From the NCBI GenBank assembly GCA_900543755.1, contig UQSP01000005.1:1-64000 (forward strand): a DNA stretch of 64,000 bases, read 5' to 3'. Source of the DNA: an uncultured Eubacteriales bacterium (lineage in GTDB: Bacteria; Bacillota; Clostridia; Christensenellales; Pumilibacteraceae). The notes under the pieces were generated by a model. The model did no database searches, was not told the DNA's origin, and saw only the letters and a list, made by a program, of their open reading frames with translations. A program made the position numbers and the translations under genes. Below, piece after piece: positions 48,978-57,415 of this stretch. The number at the start of each line of letters is the position of its first letter. The stretch's first letter is position 1.

Positions 48978-49904
48978 TTACTTTCTGTACTCGATAAGTT
49001 TGGTTTTTATTACGCTGTTGGATACGGACGACGCGCCGTTTAAAAGGTTAAGCAAAACATAGGCGGCGTTGTGTCCCCAATCGGACCTGCTTGCTTTGGC
49101 GGTAATAAAATCGTGATTCAGCTCCTTATACGTGCCGTCGAATCCGCAGATAAGAGGCACTTTCTGTTCGCTTACGGAAATAACGGCGTAAACGCCCTCG
49201 GCCATTTCGTCGTTGGCGCAGATTACGGCGTCGGGAATTTGCCCGCTTAACATAAAAGTTGCGGCGCGTTTTCCGCTTTCGATGGTAAAGTCGCCGGGCA
49301 ACTGAATAAAGTTATCGATTCCCGCTTCTTCAAGCGCGGCTTTAAATCCGGCGAAACGGTCTTTGCTTTCGTAAGACGCTTTGGGTCCGCTGACAAAGCA
49401 AAAGCTTTTCGCCCCCAAAGCAATCGCGCGTTTAGTAACTTCGTAGCATCCTCCCAGATTGTCGAGGGTGACGGATACCGTGCCGTCGATATTTTCGTTT
49501 CTGTCCATTACGACTACGGGAACTTTTCTCTTCACCAGCTCCCGGATACTGTCGTTGGAAATGCGGCTGTTAAGCATCAGGATTCCGTCTACGTTTTTAA
49601 GATCGGTGACGTTTTTGTCAAGGTAAATCAAAAATTCGCATTCGCTTGACTTTAAAACTTCCCGTATCGCCAAAGTAAGCTCTTCGTAAATAGTGCCGCT
49701 GAAAGAATTTATGCAAAGTACTATCTGCTTTTTTTCGCTTGCGACGGGTTTTCTGCCGCTGCGGCCCTTATAGCCCAGTTGCTGGGCGGCTGCCAAAACT
49801 CTTTGTCTTGTTTCTTCGGGAATACGGCTGTCGTTGTTAAGCGAGTAAGATACCGTACTTGGTGCAACACCCGAAGCTTTTGCAATGTCTTTAATCGTTA
49901 CCAT
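48978..49904 (-). CDS. LacI-family transcriptional regulator
   Basis: This 308-residue protein begins with a LacI helix-turn-helix (TIKDIAKASGVAPSTVSYSLN, residues 3-23, and the hinge region after 45) and a periplasmic-binding-like sugar-sensing domain. ATG 49904 was chosen because AGGAG lies 7 bases upstream and the DNA-binding domain then starts as usual; an upstream in-frame ATG at 49925 has no site. It is at the end of the sulfated-glycan locus but oriented towards it, so it may regulate that locus. The ligand is unknown. The 320-bp gap to the next gene is very AT-rich. Confidence 0.93.
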   Translation of the reverse strand: MVTIKDIAKASGVAPSTVSYSLNNDSRIPEETRQRVLAAAQQLGYKGRSGRKPVASEKKQIVLCINSFSGTIYEELTLAIREVLKSSECEFLIYLDKNVTDLKNVDGILMLNSRISNDSIRELVKRKVPVVVMDRNENIDGTVSVTLDNLGGCYEVTKRAIALGAKSFCFVSGPKASYESKDRFAGFKAALEEAGIDNFIQLPGDFTIESGKRAATFMLSGQIPDAVICANDEMAEGVYAVISVSEQKVPLICGFDGTYKELNHDFITAKASRSDWGHNAAYVLLNLLNGASSVSNSVIKTKLIEYRK

Positions 49905-50162
49905 TATCCATCTCCTATTTTCCACTTAATTATAAAATAAAATTCAATAAAAGTCAATAAAATTTCAACAAATTCTTTTTAAAACATATAAAAAATCACA
50001 AGTAAAATTTTCATTAATTCACAATTTCGTATTGTCGCGTCCAAAAACAAGCGGTATGGACGGGTTTTGTCTAAAGCGGCGGAGAAACTACAGAAATTCA
50101 TTTGAAAAACTATATATAAGGATATTTTTAAACCTTCTGAAAAAAAACGATGCGTTTGAAAG

Positions 50163-50191
50163 TTGACAAATTTATACGGAAAATATAATAT
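50163..50191 (+). promoter_or_regulatory. predicted promoter of the zinc-ribbon protein gene
   Basis: TTGACA (50163-50168), a 17-base spacer and TAATAT (50186-50191), 33 bases before the ATG at 50225. Confidence 0.65.
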
Positions 50192-50224
50192 TAAATAAAG
50201 CTGTTGAATTTTTAAGAGGTGTAA

Positions 50225-51136
50225 ATGGCGACAGTCGAACTTAAATGCGCAAATTGCGGCGCCGCGCTTAAGCCAAAGGGGAATTATTACGCGTGCGAAT
50301 ATTGCGGCTCACTGATTTTTCAGCTTATCGAGGAGGGCGGCTTTACGGAAATTTCGCTCTCCATCGAGCAATTTCGGGAAAAGCTGAAACAAAGCGGCAG
50401 AATTTTTACGGTTGAATCGGCTCAAATAAAGACCGACGACGCGGATAAAAAAATTCTGCGCGCAAAAACCCGGCTTGCGCGCCGCTGTCTGGAGCAAGGC
50501 TCTTTTTACGAAGCGGAAGAAATTCTCAAGGACTTGCCTTCCGACGATTTTGCCGTCGAAAGATTGCGCTTTCTTGCGGCGGCCGCAGTCGCGGACGAAA
50601 CGGAGCTTGCTTTTTACGCGGGGGATATAACCGCTTTGCCGCATTTTAAGACAGCGATTGATTTATGCGACGAAAAAACGCGCGAAACTTACTGTGATAT
50701 TGCGAAAATCTGTCTTGACAACGCCCGCATTAACGAGCAAACGGCTAAAGGACGAAAGCTGAACGCGCTTGACGTAAAGGAAGGACTGAAATACGCCGAA
50801 AATCTTGTGAAAAATTATCCTTTTCACGCGCGCGCATGGGAATGCCTTATAGAAGCGCGTTGTCTTAGGGACGAAAAATACAATCCTTTCGGCGACCTTG
50901 AATTTTTTAATTCTTGTCCCGACGCGCGCATAGGTATAACGGGCGGCGAAATGGACTATTACGGCGCGCCTGAGGGAATTTCGTCCGTTATAGCGGAACG
51001 ATGCCGCAGGATAAACGGGAAAAAGATGGCAAAATGGCAATTTTGGTATAAATACGCGATAAAACCGTTGCTGGTAGTTGCGGGATTGGGTGTAGCTTTG
51101 GGCTTATGGGCGCTTATAAATTTTTTGACAAGTTAA
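50225..51136 (+). CDS. zinc-ribbon, tail-anchored membrane protein of unknown function
   Basis: Residues 8-27 form a zinc ribbon (C8-AN-C11 and C24-EY-C27). A helical middle section (about 70-230) has the alternating pattern of TPR-like hairpins (ARRCLEQGSFYEAEEIL, NYPFHARAWECLIEAR). One membrane helix lies at the C terminus (about 274-297), leaving the bulk cytoplasmic. Similar zinc-ribbon/TPR/TM proteins are common in Firmicutes, with no known role. The start follows AGAGGTG. An AAACCCG/CGGGTTT hairpin (51199-51216) lies downstream without a T run. Confidence 0.7.
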   Translation: MATVELKCANCGAALKPKGNYYACEYCGSLIFQLIEEGGFTEISLSIEQFREKLKQSGRIFTVESAQIKTDDADKKILRAKTRLARRCLEQGSFYEAEEILKDLPSDDFAVERLRFLAAAAVADETELAFYAGDITALPHFKTAIDLCDEKTRETYCDIAKICLDNARINEQTAKGRKLNALDVKEGLKYAENLVKNYPFHARAWECLIEARCLRDEKYNPFGDLEFFNSCPDARIGITGGEMDYYGAPEGISSVIAERCRRINGKKMAKWQFWYKYAIKPLLVVAGLGVALGLWALINFLTS

Positions 51137-51282
51137 ATTATCAGGCGGAAATTTTTTGGATTTATTAATATTTTGTGCGTCTTATGACTGCACGCTTAAA
51201 ACCCGTATGCGGGTTTAAAAACCTCAGTAAAAAATTGTAAAAACATAAAAACAAAAAATGTCGGAAACAGTCGCTTTTTCGT

Positions 51283-51312
51283 TTGCAAAGGCGTATGCGT
51301 TTGTGCTATAAT
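51283..51312 (+). promoter_or_regulatory. promoter of the uracil salvage operon
   Basis: TTGCAA (51283-51288), an 18-base spacer and TATAAT (51307-51312). The transcript would carry a leader of about 290 nt before the permease gene. Confidence 0.65.
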
Positions 51313-51447
51313 AATGCCCGTAAAGTTTGACGAAAACTTATGAAGCGAATATGCGGGAAGCAAAAATCCGATTAAATTCGGTAAGCCGTAAGTTGATATA
51401 AAAATACGGCGGTGTTTTCTTGCGGTAAACGCATAAGAGGAGCAAAA

Positions 51448-51555
51448 ATGGAATTAAAGAATTTCACCGGTAAATACCTTTCGAGCGGAAAAAGTGAGAT
51501 TCGCCGTTTTTATTTTTCGGATGCGTTTTGTTTTTGTAAGGGAAGTGCCTTTTAA
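51448..51555 (+). CDS. 35-residue leader peptide of the uracil salvage operon
   Basis: An ATG 6 bases after AGAGGAG opens a 35-codon frame ending TAA at 51553-51555. The C-terminal half is Phe/Tyr-rich (RRFYFSDAFCFCKGSAF) because the RNA there is U-rich (51507-51536: TTTTT, TTTTT, TTTT, TTTTT). The stop codon lies inside the loop region of the intrinsic terminator at 51542-51573, so a ribosome that keeps up with the polymerase would prevent the hairpin. This is the arrangement known for UTP-sensing attenuation at pyrBI of enteric bacteria. The peptide itself probably has no function. Confidence 0.65.
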   Translation: MELKNFTGKYLSSGKSEIRRFYFSDAFCFCKGSAF

Positions 51556-51573
51556 AGGCGGCTTCTTTTTTTT
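51542..51573 (+). terminator. leader attenuator before uracil permease
   Basis: GAAG-TGCCTTT (51542-51552) pairs with AAAGGCG-(G)-CTTC (51554-51565), with one G-U pair and one bulge, followed by eight T (51566-51573). It lies 36 bases before the permease ATG and overlaps the end of the leader peptide. Confidence 0.8.
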
Positions 51574-51609
51574 GACGTTCGGTAAAAAATTTTTTCGGAG
51601 GAAGAAAAA

Positions 51610-53187
51610 ATGGCACAAAACGGTTTACTTTACGATTTGCACGACAAGCCCAAATTCGGGCAGCTGCTGGTCTTCGCGCTTCAGCAAGTGCTGGCGGTTA
51701 TCGCGGCGACGATTGCCGTGCCTACCATCCTCGGACTGCCCATGCAGATTCCGGCGGCATTGCTCGGAGCGGGCGTAGGTACGATTATCTATTTGTTGAT
51801 AACCAAGTTCCGCAGTCCCGTCTACTTAGGAAGCTCCTTTGCGTTCTTAAGCTCGCTGTTCGTGGCGATGACTTACGGTTTCCTCGGTATAATCATCGGC
51901 TCCGTTTTTGCGGGACTTGTCTACGTCGTATTCGCGATTATCATTCATTTTGCGGGCACCGCATGGGTCAATAAACTGCTTCCGCCCGTAATAATCGGAC
52001 CTACCGTAGCCATTATCGGTCTTTCGCTTGCGGGCAACGCCATGGGCGATATGGTCAAGGCTTCGGGCAGTTTAGACGGCGTCAACATTTACGGAAGTTA
52101 CAACCTTATCGGTCTTCTTTGCGGACTTGTTGCTTTTCTGACGATTATTATCTGCTCGTCACAGAAAAAGTACAAGATGATGAAGCTTGTTCCTTTCGTC
52201 ATCGGCATTGCGGCAGGCTACGTAGTCGCGGCGATTTTCACCGCGATAGGCTACGCGACCGACTGCCAGTACCTCATGATAATCGATTTTTCTCCGATTA
52301 TAAACAACTTCGTGGACGAAGCGGGTAACTTTGTGGGTATTGCCGCAATTCTGGATTATCCCGACTTCGCGCTTATAGAGGCGATTAAGGAGCTGACAAG
52401 CGGCAAAGCGGGTATAGAAGGCTCCCAGTTCATAACAGCGGGCGGCGTTGCGGAAGTCGCAATAGCGTTTATTCCCGTTGCGTTCGTCGTGTTTGCCGAG
52501 CATATCGCCGACCATAAAAACCTTGGCACCATCATCGGCAGAGACCTCATCACCGACCCCGGTCTTAAGCGCACGCTTCTGGGCGACGGAATAGGCTCCA
52601 TCGCGGGCACGACTTTCGGTATCTGCCCCAACACCACTTACGGCGAGTCGGTAGGCTGCATCGCTATCACGAAAAACGCTTCCGTCTACACGATTTTAAC
52701 TGCGGCTATTATGTGCATAGTAATATCCTTTATCAGTCCGCTTATGGCAATTCTCCGCACCATTCCTTCCTGCGTAATGGGCGGCGTGTGCCTGACGTTG
52801 TACGGATTTATCGCGGTTTCCGGATTAAGAATGTTCAAGGACCTCGACCTTAACGAAAATAAAAACCTGTTCGTCGTTTCCGCCATTCTCGTCGCGGGTA
52901 TCGGCGGACTCACCATTCAGATTCCTTACGCCATTGCCGCAAACGGTGCGGTTGAAAAGACTATTCAGATCACCAGCATCGCCACCGCTTTGATTCTGGG
53001 TATAATCACCAACCTCGTGCTTTCCAAGGTGGAGAAAAAGCAATCGGGTTCCGCGGGAGAAGCTTCGCTTGTCACCGCAGCCGTTCCCGATGAAGTGTCG
53101 GTAGAGGTTTCCGCTGCCGAAAGTGAAGGTCAGACCGCTGCTGGCAACGGCGCAAACGCGCAAATCGAGGAAAAGACTGAAGCCTAA
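51610..53187 (+). CDS. uraA: uracil permease (NCS2 family)
   Basis: This 525-residue NCS2 nucleobase transporter has about 14 hydrophobic segments. It carries the substrate-site glutamates of the UraA group in FAEHIADHKNLG (near 295) and NTTYGESVG (near 343). The N terminus (YDLHDKPKFGQLLVFALQQVLAVIAATIAVP) is typical. The C-terminal tail of about 45 residues is Ser/Ala/Glu-rich and cytoplasmic. Uracil specificity is inferred from the uracil phosphoribosyltransferase gene 25 bases downstream. The start follows GGAGGAAG. Confidence 0.92.
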   Translation: MAQNGLLYDLHDKPKFGQLLVFALQQVLAVIAATIAVPTILGLPMQIPAALLGAGVGTIIYLLITKFRSPVYLGSSFAFLSSLFVAMTYGFLGIIIGSVFAGLVYVVFAIIIHFAGTAWVNKLLPPVIIGPTVAIIGLSLAGNAMGDMVKASGSLDGVNIYGSYNLIGLLCGLVAFLTIIICSSQKKYKMMKLVPFVIGIAAGYVVAAIFTAIGYATDCQYLMIIDFSPIINNFVDEAGNFVGIAAILDYPDFALIEAIKELTSGKAGIEGSQFITAGGVAEVAIAFIPVAFVVFAEHIADHKNLGTIIGRDLITDPGLKRTLLGDGIGSIAGTTFGICPNTTYGESVGCIAITKNASVYTILTAAIMCIVISFISPLMAILRTIPSCVMGGVCLTLYGFIAVSGLRMFKDLDLNENKNLFVVSAILVAGIGGLTIQIPYAIAANGAVEKTIQITSIATALILGIITNLVLSKVEKKQSGSAGEASLVTAAVPDEVSVEVSAAESEGQTAAGNGANAQIEEKTEA

Positions 53188-53212
53188 AACAATATTAACG
53201 GGAGAAATAGAA

Positions 53213-53854
53213 ATGAAGGACTACAAAAACGTAATAATTTTCAATCATCCCCTCATTCAGCACAAAATCGCCATTTTAAGGGACGAAAAGACCAGCATGA
53301 AGGAATTTCGCGAGCTTATCGAGGAAATTACCACTCTTATGACCTACGAGTGCCTTAAAGAGGGCGTTCCCACGGTGAAAAAGGTAGTAAAAACTCCGCT
53401 TGAAACCTGCACTCAGCAGGTGGTAAAGGACAATGCCATCGCCATTGTTCCCATTCTCCGCGCGGGACTGGGCATGGTAAACGGCATCCACGTTTTGTTC
53501 CCCTCGGCAAGGGTGGGACATATAGGTATGTACCGCAACGAGGAAACGCTTGAGCCGCAGGAATATTACTGCAAGCTGCCCGACGGAATAGAGGACAAGC
53601 TGGTGCTGGTAGTGGACCCCATGCTGGCGACGGGCGGCAGCGCGTGCGACGCGATAAAACTGCTTAAGGCGCGCGGCTGCAAAAATATCAAATTCATGTC
53701 CATCATCGGCGCACCCGAAGGCGTAAGCAAGGTTGCCGAGGCTTATCCCGACGTTAACATCTACGTTTCCACTCTTGACAGATGCCTCAACGAGCACGGC
53801 TACATTCTCCCGGGACTGGGCGATGCGGGCGACAGATTGTTCGGCACGAAATAA
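53213..53854 (+). CDS. upp: uracil phosphoribosyltransferase
   Basis: It converts uracil and PRPP to UMP in pyrimidine salvage. The 213 residues match the family length. The PRPP loop is VDPMLATGGSA (near 131), the Upp hallmark ILRAGLGMV lies near 82, and the C-terminal uracil-binding GYILPGLGDAGDR near 197. Start ATG 53213 follows GGGAG. It is co-transcribed with the uracil permease and therefore lies under the leader attenuator. Confidence 0.97.
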   Translation: MKDYKNVIIFNHPLIQHKIAILRDEKTSMKEFRELIEEITTLMTYECLKEGVPTVKKVVKTPLETCTQQVVKDNAIAIVPILRAGLGMVNGIHVLFPSARVGHIGMYRNEETLEPQEYYCKLPDGIEDKLVLVVDPMLATGGSACDAIKLLKARGCKNIKFMSIIGAPEGVSKVAEAYPDVNIYVSTLDRCLNEHGYILPGLGDAGDRLFGTK

Positions 53855-53865
53855 CTTAATAAACC

Positions 53866-53900
53866 AAACCGCGAACGTTAATGCGTTTGCGGTTTTTTTA
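53866..53900 (+). terminator. Rho-independent terminator after upp
   Basis: AAACCGCGAACG (53866-53877) pairs with CGTTTGCGGTTT (53884-53895), one mismatch-type G-U step, followed by T to 53899. Confidence 0.9.
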
Positions 53901-53911
53901 TATTCAAAAAG

Positions 53912-53940
53912 TTGACAAATTTTGTGCTATATATTAATAT
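53912..53940 (+). promoter_or_regulatory. promoter of the glycine-rich lipoprotein pair
   Basis: TTGACA (53912-53917), a 17-base spacer and TAATAT (53935-53940), about 70 bases before the ATG. Confidence 0.7.
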
Positions 53941-54011
53941 AATTCAGTAGTATATATTATAAAAAAACTCGGTTTTTTTTAAGTAAAATTTAAGCGTGCG
54001 CGAGGGAAGAA

Positions 54012-55139
54012 ATGTTTAAAAAAATTTTAAGGTTTTTATTGGTTTCGCTTGTTCTGGTTTCGGCGGTTATGCTGACTGCGGGCTGCGGAGGTAAGTCGTA
54101 TACTCTTACTTACAACGCCCTGTCCTGGGACGAGGTAAAAGGCGCTGACGGCTACCGCGTTTACGACGGGGACGCGCTTATCGGCGAGACGACCGACACC
54201 GCTTTTCTGTTAAGAGAGGACGCGGGTCAGCATAATATACGGCTTGTTTCTTATAAAGGTGATAAGGACAAAGAAATCTGCAACTTTTCCTATTCGGTGC
54301 CCGCTTTAAGCGAAAAGGCTTATACTTGCGCCGCGGAGTTCGAAGAAGAGCAGACTTCGGAGCAAAGCTATTTTTCCGCCGCGCAGCATCTGAAGATAGA
54401 TTATACGGGCTCGGAAAAAACAACCGACTCGTTTTCAAAAGTCATCAATCTTGCAAACAACGTCAAAAAAGTCAGCATTGTTTCCGATCGCCGGATTACC
54501 GTGCGCGCGTCTTTCGTTATTCAGAAGCGCACCGAAGATATAGAGTTCGAGCTTGAGAACGTCGTGCTTCAGGGACTTCAGACCCAGCAGTACGCAATTT
54601 CCTATGACGGCGGTTATCAGGCGTCCTCCGGCTGTCTTATACTCAAGCTTTTCGGCATTTACAATTCCGTATTAAGCGGTTACATCGCGCCCAAGGGCGA
54701 GGACGGCGAAAGGTCTGACTGGTTTAAGCACGGTGGAACGGGCGGCGCGGGCGGCGACGGCGGCGGCGCAATTTCCGCAGGTGAAATTTACGTCATCAGC
54801 GAAGGCGACGCGGTCTTTACGGGCGGTAACGGCGGCGACGGCGGAAACGGCGGCAACGCAAGCGGGTTAAACAAGGTGGGCAACGGCGGTAAGGGCGGCA
54901 ACGGCGGCAATGCCGTTACGGGAACGAAATTCAGCCTTTTCATGCTTAACGGCGCATTCTCCGCGTCAGGCGGTAAGGGCGGCGACGGCGGCAAACGCGG
55001 CGACCCCGTGGATTCGGGCGGACTGACAAGCGATCGGTACGATGGAAAAGACGGCACGGACGGAACGGGACTTGCGGTTACGGAAAAAATTGCTTTAAGG
55101 GGAGATTTCGGGGAGGATAAGAATAATGAAAACGCTTAA
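54012..55139 (+). CDS. glycine-rich surface lipoprotein A
   Basis: This 375-residue lipoprotein (LTAGC, C25) has an Fn3-like domain at about 30-100 (LSWDEVKGADGYRVYDG), a beta-rich middle (about 110-230), and a glycine-rich C-terminal third (about 232-345) of GGNGGDGGNGG type in three blocks separated by short beta segments (EIYVISEGDAVF, FSLFMLNGAFSASG). Each block precedes or follows a strand, as in a beta-helix with collagen-like loops. No enzyme motif was seen. It overlaps gene B by 14 bases and shares its organisation. Confidence 0.7.
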   Translation: MFKKILRFLLVSLVLVSAVMLTAGCGGKSYTLTYNALSWDEVKGADGYRVYDGDALIGETTDTAFLLREDAGQHNIRLVSYKGDKDKEICNFSYSVPALSEKAYTCAAEFEEEQTSEQSYFSAAQHLKIDYTGSEKTTDSFSKVINLANNVKKVSIVSDRRITVRASFVIQKRTEDIEFELENVVLQGLQTQQYAISYDGGYQASSGCLILKLFGIYNSVLSGYIAPKGEDGERSDWFKHGGTGGAGGDGGGAISAGEIYVISEGDAVFTGGNGGDGGNGGNASGLNKVGNGGKGGNGGNAVTGTKFSLFMLNGAFSASGGKGGDGGKRGDPVDSGGLTSDRYDGKDGTDGTGLAVTEKIALRGDFGEDKNNENA

Positions 55140-56361
55140 GATTATTTTGTTTACGGCAGTCGCTGCGGCTTTGACGATAACGTGTGTCGCTTGCGACGAA
55201 CTGATCGATAAACGAGAAGAACTTGCAGTACCCGATTATATTATCGCGGACGATTACGTTTACTGGGCTCCTGTCACGGGCGCGGCGGGCTATGTCGTGT
55301 CCGTAAACGGACAGGATATGCCCGTGCAGACGGATTGCGGTCTGGCTATTGACAAAACTCAGGAAGTCAGCGTCAAAGTCAAAGCGGTCGCGGCGGAGGG
55401 CAGCAAGGATTACAAGGATTCCGATTTCGGTGCGGCGGCATTCAGGTCCGCCGACGTCACTCAGCTTACCGAGATTAAGGAGATTACCATATCCGGCTCC
55501 GTCAGCAACGAACACGACTTCGGCACCGTTTCGGATAACGGCATGAATTACGATCTGAAACTTTATACGATAACGCTGTCCGAACAAAACGCAGGTTATT
55601 TCGTTAACTTCAACAGCGCGGGCGGCTCGCAGGCTCAGTATAAATTCGTCGTTCCCTCCGCGGTAAAGCTGATTAAACTTTATACCTACGAGAATTTGTA
55701 CAGAATTTCTTTTGAAATCGAAACCCGTACAGACCCCGTGATTTTCGAGTTCCACGGCGCAAAGATAAGGGGCATCATCGATACTCCCGCGATTTATACC
55801 GCGGAAAACAGCGTGGTTTCGGGCGCGGCGGACGTTGTCATAAGGTCCTTCTTTAAAGATACCGCGGGCTTCGACGGCGAGCGCATTCAGATCGAAAACG
55901 AAATTTACGGCGGCAACAACACGGTCATCGGCAAATCCGGCGACGGATACAACAGTGTGGGCTTCGGTAAAACCGGCGGCAAAGGCGGAGAAGGCTACAG
56001 CGCGGTAAAAGCCCCCAAAGTCGTATTTTCGGGCGACGAATCCGTTTTCGTGAAAGGCGGTAAGGGCGGCAACGGCGGCACGGGCGGCGAGGCTAAGAAA
56101 GGCTTATTTGGCATTTATATCAACGAGGGCGGTCACGGCGGCGACGGCGGAAACGGCGGCAGCGGAATTACCGCAGAAAAAGTCTTTATAAATGTGTCTA
56201 CGGGAAAGCCCCTTAAGGCCGCTGGCGGCGAGGGCGGCAGCGGCGGGGCAAAAGGCCCGGGCGCAAACTCGCTGGGCAGCAACGACGCCAAAAACGGCAG
56301 CAAAGGTACGCCTATCGTGGGAGAACAGATTATCATTAAGGGTTCGGTGGAAGTGCGGTAA
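55126..56361 (+). CDS. glycine-rich surface lipoprotein B, paralogue of A
   Basis: This 411-residue lipoprotein (CVACDE, C23) repeats the layout of gene A: Fn3-like N-terminal domain (YVYWAPVTGAAGYVVSVNG), beta-rich centre and glycine-rich C-terminal blocks (GGKGGNGGTGGE, GGHGGDGGNGGSG, GGEGGSGGAKGPG) from about 275. Pairwise similarity is clear in arrangement though low in sequence, so they are old duplicates. The ATG lies within gene A, 9 bases after GGGGAGG, so translation is coupled. Function is unknown; surface exposure is the only safe inference. Confidence 0.72.
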   Translation: MKTLKIILFTAVAAALTITCVACDELIDKREELAVPDYIIADDYVYWAPVTGAAGYVVSVNGQDMPVQTDCGLAIDKTQEVSVKVKAVAAEGSKDYKDSDFGAAAFRSADVTQLTEIKEITISGSVSNEHDFGTVSDNGMNYDLKLYTITLSEQNAGYFVNFNSAGGSQAQYKFVVPSAVKLIKLYTYENLYRISFEIETRTDPVIFEFHGAKIRGIIDTPAIYTAENSVVSGAADVVIRSFFKDTAGFDGERIQIENEIYGGNNTVIGKSGDGYNSVGFGKTGGKGGEGYSAVKAPKVVFSGDESVFVKGGKGGNGGTGGEAKKGLFGIYINEGGHGGDGGNGGSGITAEKVFINVSTGKPLKAAGGEGGSGGAKGPGANSLGSNDAKNGSKGTPIVGEQIIIKGSVEVR

Positions 56362-56469
56362 CCGCGCCGAATAACAACTGTATTTTTACAAGACCGTTTT
56401 ACAAGAAAATCGTTAGCGAAAAGCAGGCGTAAAAAACGTTGCTTACAAAAAAATAAAAAACACGGTTGA

Positions 56470-56510
56470 AAAAGCCGCGTTCCTTTAATCGGAGCGCGGC
56501 TTTTGTTTTA
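56470..56510 (+). terminator. Rho-independent terminator after lipoprotein B
   Basis: AAAAGCCGCG (56470-56479) pairs with CGCGGCTTTT (56495-56504), inner TCC/GGA pairs extend the stem, and TGTTTTA follows. Confidence 0.9.
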
Positions 56511-56639
56511 TGCTGAGTATTTTAACGCATAATAAACTCAGTTTATTTGAGATACGCAAGTTTTTAAGAAAACCGATTTAGGGTCAACGTTGCAATAATA
56601 CGTCAAGTTTTTACGCCGAAACCGCTTTGTTTTGCAAGG

Positions 56640-56807
56640 CTAATAGTTTTCTTTCAAACATAGTATTGCCACCAGGCCTATTGCGCCCAAAAACAACCCT
56701 GCAAAAAACCAACCTATACCGCTTCTGTTCTTTTTTTTCGCAATAATCGAGCAGGCAATGGCGATGCCCACACATATTAATACTCCTATAACCAAAATAG
56801 CTTCCAT
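56640..56807 (-). CDS. 55-residue small membrane protein
   Basis: GGGAGG lies 5 bases before ATG 56807. The protein begins MEAILVIGVLICVGIAIACS, a first membrane helix. A KKKNRSG turn follows, then a second helix (IGWFFAGLFLGAIGLVAILC) and LKENY. Small two-helix proteins with this G-W-FF-G-FLG-IGL pattern are common in Firmicutes and their phages, without a known role. It is transcribed away from the XRE repressor gene, from a consensus promoter that contains a palindromic operator. Whether it is a toxin, an immunity component or a housekeeping protein cannot be decided; its closeness to a retron makes an effector role worth testing. Confidence 0.72.
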   Translation of the reverse strand: MEAILVIGVLICVGIAIACSIIAKKKNRSGIGWFFAGLFLGAIGLVAILCLKENY

Positions 56808-56930
56808 AAAATCCTCCCGACAATAAAATTAGATTTTAAAATCGGGTAAAGCGTTTTTTTGCTTTGCGGGCAGACAATTTATCAGTTTGACTTTTATCAC
56901 GTTTGAACTTTTCCCGATTCCGACACAAAA

Positions 56931-56959
56931 ATTATATAGGAAAAAATCCTATATGTCAA
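56931..56959 (-). promoter_or_regulatory. consensus sigma-A promoter of the small membrane protein, with operator O1 in its spacer
   Basis: On the minus strand TTGACA (56959-56954), exactly 17 bases and TATAAT (56936-56931) form a perfect consensus promoter. The spacer and box edges consist of operator O1: ATATAGGA (56934-56941), 5 bases, TCCTATAT (56947-56954), a perfect 8-bp-arm palindrome. A repressor bound there would block polymerase. Confidence 0.85.
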
Positions 56960-56964
56960 CTAAT

Positions 56965-56986
56965 TTATAGGAAAAACTTCTATAAT
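56965..56986 (+). promoter_or_regulatory. operator O2 overlapping the -10 box of the XRE gene
   Basis: TTATAGGA (56965-56972), 5 bases and TTCTATAA (56978-56985) match O1 with one arm mismatch. The right arm runs into TATAAT (56981-56986), a perfect -10 for the XRE gene whose ATG is at 57015; the -35 region is poor. O1 and O2 centres are 31 bases apart, about three helical turns, on the same face of the DNA. Confidence 0.75.
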
Positions 56987-57014
56987 TCAAAAATGTCGCA
57001 GGAGGGGTGCAAAC

Positions 57015-57230
57015 ATGAACATAGCCGAAACCGTAGGCGAAAACTTAAAAGCCGCGCGGCGCGCCAAAGGGATTACGCAAAAGCAGATAGCCGCGGAGAT
57101 CAATAAATATCAGTCTGATTACAGTGATTACGAAACGGGTAAAGTCGAATTGGATTACGAAAAAATCGTGTTTTTTTGCAAACGTTTCGACATTACGCCC
57201 AACGAGCTTTTCGGGATATTCGACAAATAG
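57015..57230 (+). CDS. XRE-family (Cro/C1-type) helix-turn-helix repressor
   Basis: This 71-residue protein is a lone HTH_3 domain: LKAARRAKGITQKQIAAEINKYQSDYSDYETGKVELDYEKIVFFCKRFDIT, with helix 2/3 of the motif near residues 20-42. It has GCAGGAGGGG as its ribosome site. Two palindromes that match each other cover its own -10 and the divergent promoter, so autoregulation and repression of the 55-residue membrane protein are strongly suggested. The retron ncRNA and reverse transcriptase follow in the same direction after a terminator. HTH proteins are recorded partners of one retron class. Confidence 0.92.
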   Translation: MNIAETVGENLKAARRAKGITQKQIAAEINKYQSDYSDYETGKVELDYEKIVFFCKRFDITPNELFGIFDK

Positions 57231-57415
57231 TTTTTTTATAGCAGCGATTCTTAAAGAGTATGGCAACTTAACTTGCCGGAAATTAAACGCAAAGCGGAGG
57301 AAAAGCTTTTATAAAAGATAAGCTGCGGCAAAAAAACGATATGTAATTTTCAGAAAATCCGATTATAAAAATCCGTTCGGAAATTTTTTCGTGGAAAGTT
57401 TTATACTAAATTATA

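Noticed and set aside
54731..55060. True collagen-like domain in the glycine-rich lipoprotein
   Set aside because: The repeats are GG-x with few prolines and interrupted by beta-type segments, so they are not G-x-y collagen triplets over any length.
56611..56823. 70-codon frame on the minus strand overlapping the 55-residue gene
   Set aside because: Its start would use the same ribosome site out of register, and the product lacks the two clean membrane helices seen in the frame starting at 56807.
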